A stretch of DNA of 62,142 nt from Streptomyces olindensis (GCA_000696115.1 JJOH01000027.1:13561-75702); one strand, 5' to 3'. Shown: positions 7,025 to 16,249, counted from the stretch's first letter. Program-made: numbers and translations. Notes: generated from the sequence alone by a model not told the origin.

Positions 7025-8197
7025 GTGAGCGAGACCAAGAGGAAGAACTGGCGGCCATCCCCGCGCGGGATGGTGCTGAGCATCCTGGGGATCATCACCC
7101 TGGGCGTGGCCATCCTGTCGGTGGCCGTGTCCTACGACATCCTGGAGCCCCGGTTCGGCGGCTGGGCCGTGCCGACCGTGGGCGCCCTGGACGCCTTGTG
7201 GGTCGTGTTCCAGGCCACGGAAGTGCTGGCTGGCAACAACCGGGCACGCGCTCGCCGCGTCCAGTACGCCGGTCTGGCGCTGACCTTCGTCAACGCGGCC
7301 ATCCCCACGGCCGAGCTGGTCATGTCCCGGACCGACGGCTTCGACCTGGCCGTCGTCCTCACTCCGATCGCCATCGTCGCGACCAAGGGCGCCTGGTGGC
7401 TCGCCCTGCCGTCGCTCGGTCGCAAGACGTCGGCCGAGACTCTCCAGACGATCGCTGAGAAGCGGCAGAAGGTCGCGGACCAGCTGGAGGCGATGGAGGC
7501 CGAGGCCGCCCACCGCATCGAGCTCCTGGACGTGGCCAAGGAACTCCAAAAGCGCGTCACCGAGGCCGAGACGGACTACCGCAAGGCCGTGCTGGAAGCG
7601 CAGAAGAAGATGACCGAGGAGCTGCACGAGACGGCCGAGGCCACCGCCAAGACCATCCAGGACAAGGCTCTGCCGCCCTCGGTCGCGGCGATCGCCCTGC
7701 CGCAGCTGGAGCAGCTGGAGACGTGGACACCGACCGCGCCCGCCCTGCCCGTCACGGTCGGCCGTGACGCCTCCGGGTCGAATCCGCTGGCCCTGACCGA
7801 CGGGCGTGACGCCTCCGGCACGGGCACTGACCGCCGTCACGCAGGTCAGGGCGATTTCACGGGCGACCGTGACGGCAAGCGTCACACCGGGCGTGACGCC
7901 GACCGTGACGCCGTCACGCTCGCCGACCTCGCGGCCGTCGCGGGCGTGCCGACCCCACAGCCCGGCGAGCAGCTGACCGACCAGCAGCTCGACGTCGTGC
8001 TGCGGCACCTGCGCTACCGCGACGACCCGCCGGCGTCCTACCGCCAGGCCGGCGCCGCCTTCCGCGACGCCGGTTTCGTCGGCAGCGAGAAGCGAGTGCG
8101 CCGCGCCTGGGGCGCACTGCTGTCGCACGAGGAGACCGACACGGCCGAGGAGACCGACACGGCCGACGAAGACGAGGACGCGGAAGCAGACGCCTGA
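7025..8197 (+). CDS. DUF2637/SpdB-like membrane protein with coiled coil
   Basis: The GTG at 7025 has GGAGC upstream. The 390-residue protein has about four membrane segments in its first 130 residues (for example ILGIITLGVAILSVAV), then a charged coiled coil (about 140-220), a polar linker rich in GRDASG-like repeats, and a C-terminal helix-turn-helix-like part (about 300-360). The tail is very acidic. Proteins of this layout sit next to TraB genes on Streptomyces plasmids and are thought to help intramycelial spread. The exact role here is inferred from position. Confidence 0.65.
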   Translation: MSETKRKNWRPSPRGMVLSILGIITLGVAILSVAVSYDILEPRFGGWAVPTVGALDALWVVFQATEVLAGNNRARARRVQYAGLALTFVNAAIPTAELVMSRTDGFDLAVVLTPIAIVATKGAWWLALPSLGRKTSAETLQTIAEKRQKVADQLEAMEAEAAHRIELLDVAKELQKRVTEAETDYRKAVLEAQKKMTEELHETAEATAKTIQDKALPPSVAAIALPQLEQLETWTPTAPALPVTVGRDASGSNPLALTDGRDASGTGTDRRHAGQGDFTGDRDGKRHTGRDADRDAVTLADLAAVAGVPTPQPGEQLTDQQLDVVLRHLRYRDDPPASYRQAGAAFRDAGFVGSEKRVRRAWGALLSHEETDTAEETDTADEDEDAEADA

Positions 8198-8323
8198 CCG
8201 ACGCATCCACGGAGACAGGGTGAACGCCCTGCTATGTCCGGCACCACCAGTGAGGGCCAGCCCGCAACTGCGGTCTGGCCCTTGCTGCGACTGCCGGAAG
8301 CGAAACCGCAGTCGACCAGCGCA

Positions 8324-8388
8324 GACCCGGCGAGTGACCCGGCGAGCGAACCCCCTGGTTCGCAGACCCAGGAAGCAGACCCGGCGAG
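8324..8388. repeat. Three GACCCGGCGAG repeats upstream of traB
   Basis: Exact 11-bp copies lie at 8324-8334, 8336-8346 and 8378-8388, with a partial GACCCAGG at 8364. In Streptomyces conjugation, TraB is known to bind short GACCCGGA-type repeats in the clt locus (recalled, not checked). These copies share the first seven bases, so this is a candidate transfer site. Confidence 0.5.
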
Positions 8389-8474
8389 CACTGGACAAAA
8401 CCCCCTGGAAATCGAAAGCGCGTGCGGCTATATGTTCCGCCGACCCGCTCATGATCATCGTGAAGGAGAGGGGT

Positions 8475-10118
8475 GTGGCAAAGAAGAAACAGCAGGCCAG
8501 CGACGACATGGCGGGACAGGCGGCAGGCGCGATCGGTGTCCTCGCCATCGCATTCGGTGTCCTCGCGGCCATCAAGGACAAGCTCGGACTGTCCTGGCCG
8601 GCCACCGTGCTGCTCACCGCCGGGGCGGTGGTCGCCCTCGGGTACGGTGTCTGGCGGCTTCGTACCGGGGGCAAACAGCTGCTGTCGGGCACCGCGAGGC
8701 CTTCAGCCGGTGGGCGCAGCGCTCTCGTCGCCCTGAAGCAGGACGACGTGCCCGTGGCTTCCCTGGACGGGGAGCAGACGGATGCTGAGGACGTCCCGGC
8801 GCATCCGGAGCTCACCGCGGCCCTGCGCACGGCCGGCGTCATCGGCAGTGAGCAGGTGATCCGGGCCAGTGAGGTCACGATCTCTCAGGTGCAAAGTGGC
8901 GAGGTATACGACTTCCTGGTCCCCAAGGGCCGGACGTACGAGGACGTCGAGAAGCGGCTGGGCAACCTGGCGGGCATGTTCGGCGTGACGCGCCTGCACC
9001 TGACCCTGGAGCGCAGCCGCGACAGCGAGCGCCGGGTGAAGCTGCTCAAGCTGCACGAGCCCCCGTTCACCCGCCCGTTCCCGGCCCCGACCCGGCAGGA
9101 GATCGAGGCCTTCGCCGGGGTCCCGCTCGGTCACGACGTGACCGGCCAGCTCGTCGGCGTGCCCACGTTCGACAAGGCGTCGCTGCTGGTCGCGGGCATG
9201 ACGCAGATGGGCAAGACCACGCTGGTCAACGGGCTCATCACCTGCCTGTTGATCGCGTACGGCGAATTCGAGCTGTATCTGCTCGACGGCAAATTCTGCG
9301 GGCTGACCCGTTTCGAGCCGATCGCCACCCGCTACGAGTCGTCCGACGATCCGGCCGTGTTCTGGGACATGGTGCAGGAACTCAATGCACGCTCGGACAG
9401 CCGGTACGCGGAGATTACGGAAGCCATTCGTAACCGTCAGCCCGTGCCGAAGTTCAAGCCGGTCATTTTCATCGTGGACGAGGCGGCCGATTTCTTCGCC
9501 TCGGGCGCCACGAGCGAGGAAAAGGACCAGGCCAAGGAGATCGCCAAGGACACGCGGCAGCTGGTTTCCAAGTCCCTGGAATCCGGGATCTCCACGGTGC
9601 TCATGACGCAGCGCCCGTCCATGAATGCCATTCCCGTTGAGGTAAGGGACCAGTTCCTTTACCGGATGTGCCTGTACGTGGCATCGGCGGGAACCGCCAA
9701 GGTTGCTCTCGGTGACACCTATTTCGAAACGGTGGCACCGATCAGTCCGATGCTCCTGGACCCGGATATCAAGGGTCAGGCGGTCCTCTTCGTCAACGGG
9801 CGATCCGCCCTCATCCGGGGCTTCAACTTCGATGACAAGTTCATCTGGGATGTGGTGGACGAAAAACTCGCCAAGCGAGTGAAAGCGCTGCCGGAAGAAA
9901 CTCCGCTCAGGCAAGCCATCGACCTGATGCGAAGCAAGGGAGTGGACTTCATGACCACATCCGACATGGCGCCCGCTCTCGGAATCCTGGAAGACGATCC
10001 GGTAGAGCGCGGAAAGAAGCTCAAAAAGCTTCTGGGGGGTCCTCCCGCCGAAAAGAACTCGCAGGGCCGTGGCTACCGGCTGGACGGCCTGATCGCCTTC
10101 GCGCAGTCCGGCACCTGA
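8475..10118 (+). CDS. traB: TraB/FtsK/SpoIIIE-type conjugal DNA translocase
   Basis: The GTG at 8475 follows AAGGAG and starts MAKKKQQ; the frame stays open upstream to a GTG at 8220, which would add a basic Cys-containing leader. The 547-residue protein has two membrane segments (about 17-32 and 38-58), a middle domain, then the FtsK ATPase core: Walker A GMTQMGKTT near 240-248 and Walker B VIFIVDEAADFF near 329-340. Streptomyces TraB proteins form hexamers that pump double-stranded DNA between hyphae. Candidate recognition repeats lie just upstream, and the next genes encode a cell-wall hydrolase and secretion-like proteins. Confidence 0.85.
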   Translation: MAKKKQQASDDMAGQAAGAIGVLAIAFGVLAAIKDKLGLSWPATVLLTAGAVVALGYGVWRLRTGGKQLLSGTARPSAGGRSALVALKQDDVPVASLDGEQTDAEDVPAHPELTAALRTAGVIGSEQVIRASEVTISQVQSGEVYDFLVPKGRTYEDVEKRLGNLAGMFGVTRLHLTLERSRDSERRVKLLKLHEPPFTRPFPAPTRQEIEAFAGVPLGHDVTGQLVGVPTFDKASLLVAGMTQMGKTTLVNGLITCLLIAYGEFELYLLDGKFCGLTRFEPIATRYESSDDPAVFWDMVQELNARSDSRYAEITEAIRNRQPVPKFKPVIFIVDEAADFFASGATSEEKDQAKEIAKDTRQLVSKSLESGISTVLMTQRPSMNAIPVEVRDQFLYRMCLYVASAGTAKVALGDTYFETVAPISPMLLDPDIKGQAVLFVNGRSALIRGFNFDDKFIWDVVDEKLAKRVKALPEETPLRQAIDLMRSKGVDFMTTSDMAPALGILEDDPVERGKKLKKLLGGPPAEKNSQGRGYRLDGLIAFAQSGT

Positions 10119-10259
10119 CCGCCACGGGCACCGTCAGCGCACCGCCACCACGCCGCCGCACACCGCCACGGCACCGCCATCCCGGCGGTTCCCATGGCGG
10201 TCCCTTGGCGGTCCGGCACCGTCTCCTGGCGGTGCCCTGGCGGTCCGCCATGGCGGACC
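10118..10259. repeat. Phased ACCGCCA / TGGCGGT array
   Basis: ACCGCCA occurs at 10118, 10141, 10162 and 10173, then TGGCGGT at 10195, 10206, 10227 and 10238, with near copies at 10183 (CGGCGGT) and 10251 (TGGCGGA). Start distances are 23, 21, 11, 22, 11, 21 and 11, close to multiples of one helical turn. It fills nearly the whole gap between traB and the next gene. Confidence 0.8.
10242..10259. promoter_or_regulatory. Perfect 18-bp palindrome
   Basis: GGTCCGCCATGGCGGACC lies at the right end of the phased array, 48 bp before the TTG start of the hydrolase gene. It may be an operator or the core of the array. Confidence 0.6.
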
Positions 10260-10306
10260 TGACCTGCGAAAACCCCTAGAACCATGAGAAAGGAGGGGAG
10301 ACGCTC

Positions 10307-11302
10307 TTGAGAGCCTCCACAGCGGCCGTCGTCGGCATAGGCGCCACCGCGGCCGTGGCCGCGGCCGCGCTCGTGCAGGGCGCCGGCGACAGCACCGCCG
10401 GAACGGCGCTCAGCCTGGCCGTCCCGGCCCAGTACCAGAGCATGATCGAAGACGCGGGAAACACCTGCCCCGAGGTCAGCCCGAATCTGCTCGCCGCACT
10501 TCTGACGCAGGAATCGGGATTCAATCCGAAAGCCTCGTCCCCGGTCGGCGCGCAGGGAATCGCCCAGTTCATGCCGTCCACATGGGAAACCCACGGCATC
10601 GACGGCAACGGGGACGGAAAGCGCGACGTGTGGGATCCCGAGGACGCGATCCCCTCATCGGCCAAATATCTCTGCACCATCGCCGAGGACGTGAAAGACG
10701 TTCCCGGTAACAAGCAGAGCAACATGCTGGCCGCCTACAACGCGGGCAGCGGCGCCGTTCGCAAATACGGCGGCATCCCGCCGTACAAGGAAACTCAAGG
10801 CTACGTCCGCGCTATCACCTCCCTCGCCAACAAAAACTCCGGCGGCGGGGCACCGGCGACGGCGGATCAGGGCGTGACCGCCCTCAATGCCGCGCAGAAA
10901 ATGCTCGGCAAGCCGTATTCGTGGGGCGGAGGCAACGCGAACGGCCCCAGCAAGGGAACCTGCTGTTCCCCGAAGGGACGCTCCGGTGCATCCATCACCG
11001 GATTCGACTGCTCCGGTCTCACGCTGTACGCCTACGCAAAGGCGGGTATCGCCCTGCCTCGCACGGCAGCGCAGCAATACGCCGCCTCGGAACCCATCAA
11101 ACACGACCAGGCGAAACCTGGAGATCTCGTCTTCTACGGCGCCAGCGCCTCCGGAATTCACCACGTCGGAATCTACGTCGGCGGCGGCTACATGCTCGAC
11201 GCCCCCCGGCCCGGAACCCAGGTCCGCTTCTCCCCGCTCGACTCGATGAGCGACCTGTTCGGCTTCGCACGACCCGTTTCCCTCAACAACAAGGAGATCT
11301 GA
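10307..11302 (+). CDS. Bifunctional transglycosylase and NlpC/P60 peptidoglycan hydrolase
   Basis: A TTG start has a strong AAGGAGG upstream. The 331-residue protein begins with a signal-like hydrophobic helix. It has a lytic transglycosylase domain (about 45-170; catalytic Glu in LLTQESGF, then PVGAQGIAQFMPSTW and AAYNAG), followed by an NlpC/P60 domain with the Cys in GFDCSG near 236 and His in HHVGIYVG near 285. It would cut glycan strands and peptide stems to let a transfer apparatus cross the wall, like VirB1-type hydrolases. Confidence 0.9.
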   Translation: MRASTAAVVGIGATAAVAAAALVQGAGDSTAGTALSLAVPAQYQSMIEDAGNTCPEVSPNLLAALLTQESGFNPKASSPVGAQGIAQFMPSTWETHGIDGNGDGKRDVWDPEDAIPSSAKYLCTIAEDVKDVPGNKQSNMLAAYNAGSGAVRKYGGIPPYKETQGYVRAITSLANKNSGGGAPATADQGVTALNAAQKMLGKPYSWGGGNANGPSKGTCCSPKGRSGASITGFDCSGLTLYAYAKAGIALPRTAAQQYAASEPIKHDQAKPGDLVFYGASASGIHHVGIYVGGGYMLDAPRPGTQVRFSPLDSMSDLFGFARPVSLNNKEI

Positions 11303-11305
11303 CAC

Positions 11306-11578
11306 ATGCGCAACTTCATCCTGGCCAAGCCCGTTGACATGTCCGGCGGCTTCAAGGACTTCTTCGACACCATCGGCCTCACCGGCGGCGGCCTGGTCAC
11401 CAAGGGCATCGCCGCCGTCATCGCCGTGATCGCCGTCCGCATGCTGCTGCAGCTGTCCAGCGACCCCAAGGGCGCCCTGCGCAAGGGCTCGATGGCCATC
11501 GGCACCCTGTTCGTCGCCGTGGTCCTGGCGCTGTACGGCGGCGAACTCTTCTCCACCGTCACCGAAGCCAAGGGCTGA
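11306..11578 (+). CDS. Small two-helix membrane protein, possible pilin-like subunit
   Basis: The 90-residue protein has two hydrophobic helices (about 30-50 and 62-80) separated by a short charged loop, SSDPKGALRKGS. It starts three bases after the hydrolase stop and two bases before the next gene. Size, topology and position match VirB2/TrbC-like subunits of type IV secretion systems, but there is no clear sequence signature, so this role is inferred. Confidence 0.6.
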   Translation: MRNFILAKPVDMSGGFKDFFDTIGLTGGGLVTKGIAAVIAVIAVRMLLQLSSDPKGALRKGSMAIGTLFVAVVLALYGGELFSTVTEAKG

Positions 11579-11580
11579 TC

Positions 11581-12819
11581 GTGGCGGAGAAGAACAACTG
11601 CCGCCTGCTGGCACCGCCAGCACGGGACTACTGCGAACGGGACAGCGGCGGTCAAGGAGGCGGCGGTGGTGGAGGCGCCGGCGGTGGAATCACCGACGGC
11701 GCCTCCGACCACGTCAAGGACCTCGCCGATCTCCTGATCAAAAAGATCAATGGGCTGATCGCGCCGAACGATGCGTGGGCGCCGGAGAAGGCTGACAGCG
11801 CGCTGTATGCACCGTTCCTGTGGCTCGGTCAGCACCTCGCGGTCGCCATCTTCGTGTGCGTCGTCGTCGTGTGCGCCCTGACCGCATGGCAGGGCGCACC
11901 GCGCCTGAAGCAGATGGGTGCATCCACCGGATGGGCCCTCGTGGCTGTCGCCGGCATGGCGTCGGTCCCGGGGGCCGTGATGCTGCTGAACAAGGCCGTG
12001 AGCGCCGCGTTCACGGCCGCGTTCGACAGCAACGAAGGCACCCTGTTCGGTGCGATCCGCGACGACCTGGAGCATGGAACGGACTCGGGAAACCCTCTGG
12101 CGCTCCTGCTGATCATCTCCGCGCTGGTCGTTGCTCTGGCCTTCGCGGCGCTGGTGTTCATGACGCGCCAGCTCGGCATCCTCGCGTTCGTGTGCCTGGC
12201 ACCCCTGGTGCTCGCGTCGCTGGCACGTGGCGGGGACATGACGGCGGTCAAGGCCTGGGCGCAGCGGCTGCTGGGGCTGATGTTTGCCCCGTTCGCGCTG
12301 CTGCTGGTCTCTCCGTTCGTCGAGTTCGCCAAGGGCGCGCTCGTGGTGGACACCGTCCTGCTGGTCGCCGCGGACGCGTTGATGCTGCGGATGATCTTCC
12401 ACGGCGTGCCCTACTTCGGGCCCAAGGTGGCCGGCGCCGCCCGAGCTCTGGTCGAGCGTCACACGGAGGTCCCCTTGGCCCGGGCCGCCGTCAGGGTGGG
12501 CGCGCCGACCGTCTACGAGCAGGAGAACGCCCCGCGCATGCCGCGCACGGTGGACGCCCCGGGCCGGGCCATGTCCAAGGACCGCGGGGTGTTGTTCGCG
12601 GCCTACGGGCTCAAGCCGCATCAGCGGCCGGGGCGGCTGACCACCGAGTCCGCCGTCGCCAAGGCCACGCGGGATGAGACCGACCGCGCGACCCGCAACG
12701 CGCAGATCCGCCAGGCGCGCCAACAGGCGCGCGCCACGGTCCAGCCCCCGACACCTGCACGCGCTCCCGCGCGGAACCCCCGGCCAGCGCCCACCCGGCC
12801 GAACAACCCCAACCCCTAA
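11581..12819 (+). CDS. Polytopic membrane protein, VirB6/TrbL-like
   Basis: A GTG start gives 412 residues: a Gly-rich stretch near 22-35, then about six membrane segments between 75 and 280 (for example AVAIFVCVVVVCALTAW), and a Pro/Arg-rich cytoplasmic tail. This is the layout of VirB6/TrbL inner-membrane channel proteins in actinobacterial type IV secretion clusters. It lies between the small membrane protein and the ATPase pair. Confidence 0.65.
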   Translation: MAEKNNCRLLAPPARDYCERDSGGQGGGGGGGAGGGITDGASDHVKDLADLLIKKINGLIAPNDAWAPEKADSALYAPFLWLGQHLAVAIFVCVVVVCALTAWQGAPRLKQMGASTGWALVAVAGMASVPGAVMLLNKAVSAAFTAAFDSNEGTLFGAIRDDLEHGTDSGNPLALLLIISALVVALAFAALVFMTRQLGILAFVCLAPLVLASLARGGDMTAVKAWAQRLLGLMFAPFALLLVSPFVEFAKGALVVDTVLLVAADALMLRMIFHGVPYFGPKVAGAARALVERHTEVPLARAAVRVGAPTVYEQENAPRMPRTVDAPGRAMSKDRGVLFAAYGLKPHQRPGRLTTESAVAKATRDETDRATRNAQIRQARQQARATVQPPTPARAPARNPRPAPTRPNNPNP

Positions 12820-12831
12820 GGAGGAAACGCC

Positions 12832-13905
12832 GTGTACTCCCTGACCCCCGGCTATCGCATCCCCGCTCTTCAGCGCGGGCTCAGCCCCATGGAAACCCTG
12901 CTGACGAAAGCGAACGCCGGGGTCGGGGGCGCCGTCCTCATGTCGGCGATGATCACCTCGCCGCCCGTGTGGACCTTCGGAGCGGTGGGCGCGGCCGCAG
13001 CGCTGCTCAACCTCGCGCCCGGGCCGCGCTCGCTCGCCCGGTGGGCGACGGTCGGCTACCGGCACCTGCGCGAGCGCACCGTGCCGGACTCAGTGGTCAC
13101 TGCGCCCGGAGCGACCTCGACTTGGGCGCTGTATCCGGAGCACGGCACGATGCAGGACCCGCAGCGCCGGGCCGCCTTCCACGCCGCCTTCTCCCGCGCG
13201 CTCGCGTTCGCCGGCGGCCAGGCCCGCACCGCCGGTATCCAGGTCCACGTCACCCACCAGGCCACCACTGGCGACTACACCGCCCACACCCAGACCCTCT
13301 CCGTCCACGTGCCCAAGGGGCTGGTCGGCCAGCCCGCCCGGGTCATCGACACCCTGGCAAGCGAGTTCGCCTCCCTCGGTGCTCTGACCCCCGTCACACC
13401 GGAACCCGTTTCGGCTGTGACCGACCGGGGCCCCGGGTGGGTCGCTCTGGACGACGGCCGCTACGCGGCCACCGCACGGATCACTTCCTGGCCCGACGAG
13501 ACTGACGGCGGCCTCATGCCCAAGCTCCTGCTCGGTCATGAGGCCGACCGCTCCCTCGCGGTGCTGTACCGGCCGCTGCCGGCGGGCCAGTCCCGCCGGT
13601 CGGCGAAGTGGCAGCGGGCTGCGGCGGAGGCCTTCACCACCGACAAGGTCAAGCAGGACGCCCACGAGATCGCCAGCGGCACCACGCACGGCGCCCTGGT
13701 CCAGGGCGCCACCCTCGTGGACATCGACGCCTACCTCACTGTGTGGGGCGACAGCCCCGAGGCCGTCACGGACGCCCGCTGGCAGGCATCCCTCGCCGCC
13801 GACCGGCACCGCATTCATCTCGACTGGCTCGCTGGCCAGCAGCACCGCGCTCACGTGATGACCACACCCCACGGAGCCGCCACCCGGAAAGGGGTGATCC
13901 TCTGA
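12832..13905 (+). CDS. SCO6880/PrgI-like protein, N-terminal partner of the VirB4 ATPase
   Basis: A GTG start follows AAGGAGG. The 357-residue protein has two hydrophobic segments near 30-65, as in PrgI-like proteins, then a soluble region like the N-terminal part of VirB4/TraC ATPases (for example LTVWGDSPEAV). No Walker motif is present. It overlaps the ATPase gene by one base (TGATG). It probably forms the N-terminal half of a split VirB4. Confidence 0.65.
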   Translation: MYSLTPGYRIPALQRGLSPMETLLTKANAGVGGAVLMSAMITSPPVWTFGAVGAAAALLNLAPGPRSLARWATVGYRHLRERTVPDSVVTAPGATSTWALYPEHGTMQDPQRRAAFHAAFSRALAFAGGQARTAGIQVHVTHQATTGDYTAHTQTLSVHVPKGLVGQPARVIDTLASEFASLGALTPVTPEPVSAVTDRGPGWVALDDGRYAATARITSWPDETDGGLMPKLLLGHEADRSLAVLYRPLPAGQSRRSAKWQRAAAEAFTTDKVKQDAHEIASGTTHGALVQGATLVDIDAYLTVWGDSPEAVTDARWQASLAADRHRIHLDWLAGQQHRAHVMTTPHGAATRKGVIL

Positions 13906-16076
13906 TGATTCGCCTGCCCTCAACCCACGCCGCGATCACGGCGCCGCTGGTCGCCTCCAGCACGGCCTTCCCCGGTATCCCGATCGGACGGTCCCTGCTG
14001 GACGGGAGGCCCTTCCACCTCTCCCCCGTCCTGACTGACGCCGCGGTGCTCCCGTCGACGAACAGCCTCGCCCTGGGCGGCCTGGGCAGCGGCAAGAGCA
14101 CCACGGCGAAGGCACGGATCCGCCGCGACATCCTCCAGAACGAGCACCAGGCCGTCGTCATCGACTCCTTCGGGGAGGACAACGCGGGAGAGTGGGCCCC
14201 GCTCGTGCGGTCCCTGGGCGGCCGGGTCATCGAGGCCGGCGCCTTCACCCTCAACCCGTGCAGCTCCCTGTTCCCGCCGGAGGTCCGCGAGCAGCTGATC
14301 CGGTCACTGATCGCCGCTGTCGAGCCCGGAGCGCTCACGCCCCAGGCCGCCCACGCTTTGCAGCACGCCCTGACCCACCCGAAGGCGACCTCGCTGAACG
14401 GGCTGGTCGACGCCCTGGTCCGGCCCGAGGACGGCCGGTGGCCGGCCGCGAGGCTCACCGAGTGGGGCGAGGGCGCAGCGATCGCCCTGTCCCGCTACAC
14501 CGAGGGCTCGCTGCGGGGAATTTTCGACGGGCAGGACGCGAGCCTGCCGGAGACGGACCTGCCGATCCTGAGCTTCGACTTCACCGGCCTGGACCGCAAC
14601 TCCCCCGCGATTCCGTCCCTGATGGCCGCCGTGTCGTGCTGGGCGGAACACGTGTGGCTGCCCCAGTCGACCGCTGTGCACCGGCACCTGGTGCTCGAGG
14701 AAGCGTGGCAGATCCTGCTGTCCCCGGCCACGAGCGAGCTGATCCAGCGGCAGCTGAAGAACAGCCGGAAGGCGGGGCTGTCCCTGGACGTCGTGATGCA
14801 CACGCTGTCCGACCTGGGCGAGGGCAAGGCGCAGGACCTGGCGCGGCTATGCGAGATCGCCCACGTCGGCCGCCTGGGACCAGAAGAAGCGGCAGCCGTC
14901 GGCGCGCTGCTCGGGCTGCCCACCTGGGCGGTCGAGCAGATCCCGACACTGGACCCCGGACAGGCCGTGTGGAAGGTCGGCCCCGACTACGTCGACATCA
15001 TCCAGACCGTCCTCAGCGACGAGGAACTCGCCCTCACGGACACCTCGTCGCGCCGCCGCAAGGCACAGCAGGCCCTGGCCGTCGAACAGGAACCTGCCGC
15101 GATGGTGACGGAATCCGGCGAGGGCAGCGATGAAGCCCAAATTGAGGACCTGCCGGCGCCAGTTGAACAGGCCACCGAAGGCGCCGCTGGCGAGGACGAC
15201 TGGGACTGGGAGCTGCCGCCTAACGTCGTGGATACCAGGGACGGCATTCTCGCCCGGCACGAGACCGTCCTCCAGGCCGCGCTGGACGGCCGGTGCGACG
15301 AAGCCGCTCAGCTGGCCGCCCTCCACGAGCGGGAGGACATCCAGAACCACGGCCTCTACTCCGCCCAGGCCCTTGCCTGGCTGGAGACCCGGGCACAGGT
15401 GGCTGAACTGAGCGGAAGCACTGACCAGGCGACCCAACTGCGCGCTACCGTCGCCCGCATGGGGAAAGGCGACTGGATCCAGCAGACCGACGACCGCACA
15501 GCACCGCAGTGGCACCGCGGGCCCGGACCATCCACCCCCGTGCCGCCCGCCGACCTGCCCGTCGACGACGCAGCGCCCGCGCCGAAGCGCCGGCGCTGGC
15601 CCTACGTCGCTGCGATCGCCGCCCTGTCCATCACCATCGCCGCGGTGTACCAGAACGCCGCGAACAACCAGGAACGGCAAGAGCGGCAGGAGAAGGCCGA
15701 AGCGTTCAAGGGGCGCTCCGGGGCGGCGATTCGCATGGACGGCGTCAAAGCGTATGTGGTGGCGCACTGGAGCAGCGATAGGGACAGCGTCATCGTGGAC
15801 CTGCGCTCATACTTCGACCGCAACGCGAAGTACCTGCGGATCGATGCCTCCGGGAAAAGCGCCTACACCACTCGTGGGGACGACCGCTGGGTCGCCAAGG
15901 CTCCTGAGGTCGCCTTGCCGGTGACGGATCCCCTCGCCGACGTGACGGTCCGGGTCGCGGTGGGGGGAAAGACCTGGAAGGAAGGCGCCCGGGCCGACTC
16001 CCGGACCGTGCGTCTTTCACCCACCGGGGTCGCGTACGACGCAGAGACCGGCGAGAAACTCCCGTCCGATCTCTGA
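13905..16076 (+). CDS. VirB4-like conjugation ATPase with C-terminal extension
   Basis: The ATG at 13905 overlaps the upstream stop, so the two proteins are probably made together. The 723-residue protein has Walker A GLGSGKST near 59-66, a Walker B-like VLEEAWQIL near 264, and RQLKNSRKAGL, all typical of VirB4/TraC/TrbE ATPases that power type IV secretion. After residue 400 comes an acidic linker, a membrane helix (about 564-582) and a small C-terminal domain, an unusual addition. A very strong hairpin follows the stop. Confidence 0.8.
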   Translation: MIRLPSTHAAITAPLVASSTAFPGIPIGRSLLDGRPFHLSPVLTDAAVLPSTNSLALGGLGSGKSTTAKARIRRDILQNEHQAVVIDSFGEDNAGEWAPLVRSLGGRVIEAGAFTLNPCSSLFPPEVREQLIRSLIAAVEPGALTPQAAHALQHALTHPKATSLNGLVDALVRPEDGRWPAARLTEWGEGAAIALSRYTEGSLRGIFDGQDASLPETDLPILSFDFTGLDRNSPAIPSLMAAVSCWAEHVWLPQSTAVHRHLVLEEAWQILLSPATSELIQRQLKNSRKAGLSLDVVMHTLSDLGEGKAQDLARLCEIAHVGRLGPEEAAAVGALLGLPTWAVEQIPTLDPGQAVWKVGPDYVDIIQTVLSDEELALTDTSSRRRKAQQALAVEQEPAAMVTESGEGSDEAQIEDLPAPVEQATEGAAGEDDWDWELPPNVVDTRDGILARHETVLQAALDGRCDEAAQLAALHEREDIQNHGLYSAQALAWLETRAQVAELSGSTDQATQLRATVARMGKGDWIQQTDDRTAPQWHRGPGPSTPVPPADLPVDDAAPAPKRRRWPYVAAIAALSITIAAVYQNAANNQERQERQEKAEAFKGRSGAAIRMDGVKAYVVAHWSSDRDSVIVDLRSYFDRNAKYLRIDASGKSAYTTRGDDRWVAKAPEVALPVTDPLADVTVRVAVGGKTWKEGARADSRTVRLSPTGVAYDAETGEKLPSDL

Positions 16077-16094
16077 CACCCGTTCCCGGCCGCT

Positions 16095-16134
16095 GCGGAG
16101 GGTCAGCGCCCCTTGAGGGGTGCTGACCCTCCGC
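16095..16134 (+). terminator. Strong 18-bp hairpin
   Basis: GCGGAGGGTCAGCGCCCC and its complement at 16117-16134 pair with one mismatch around a TTGA loop. It lies 19 bp after the VirB4-like stop and probably ends the secretion operon. Confidence 0.7.
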
Positions 16135-16249
16135 GCGTTCAGACCACTCCGGCCGCTCTGCCTGGCCCTCGTACCCCCGCTCCGGCGCGGGATGCGAGGA
16201 CCGGACAGGCCGTCCGGCCTCCCCTCAAAACAGCTCCTGTCCAAGCCGC

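Noticed and set aside
8234..8788. Plus-strand frame starting upstream of traB in another frame
   Set aside because: It runs out of register into the TraB gene and has no ribosome-binding site. The GACCCGG repeats give it a false Asp/Pro/Ala pattern.
7022..8878. Minus-strand open frame (618 codons) across the SpdB-like gene
   Set aside because: The antisense protein is low in complexity and lacks a family pattern, while the plus strand has start sites and membrane topology.
11188..13065. Long minus-strand open frame (625 codons) across the secretion genes
   Set aside because: The plus strand has clear membrane and ATPase genes with good starts. The minus frame is a composition artefact.
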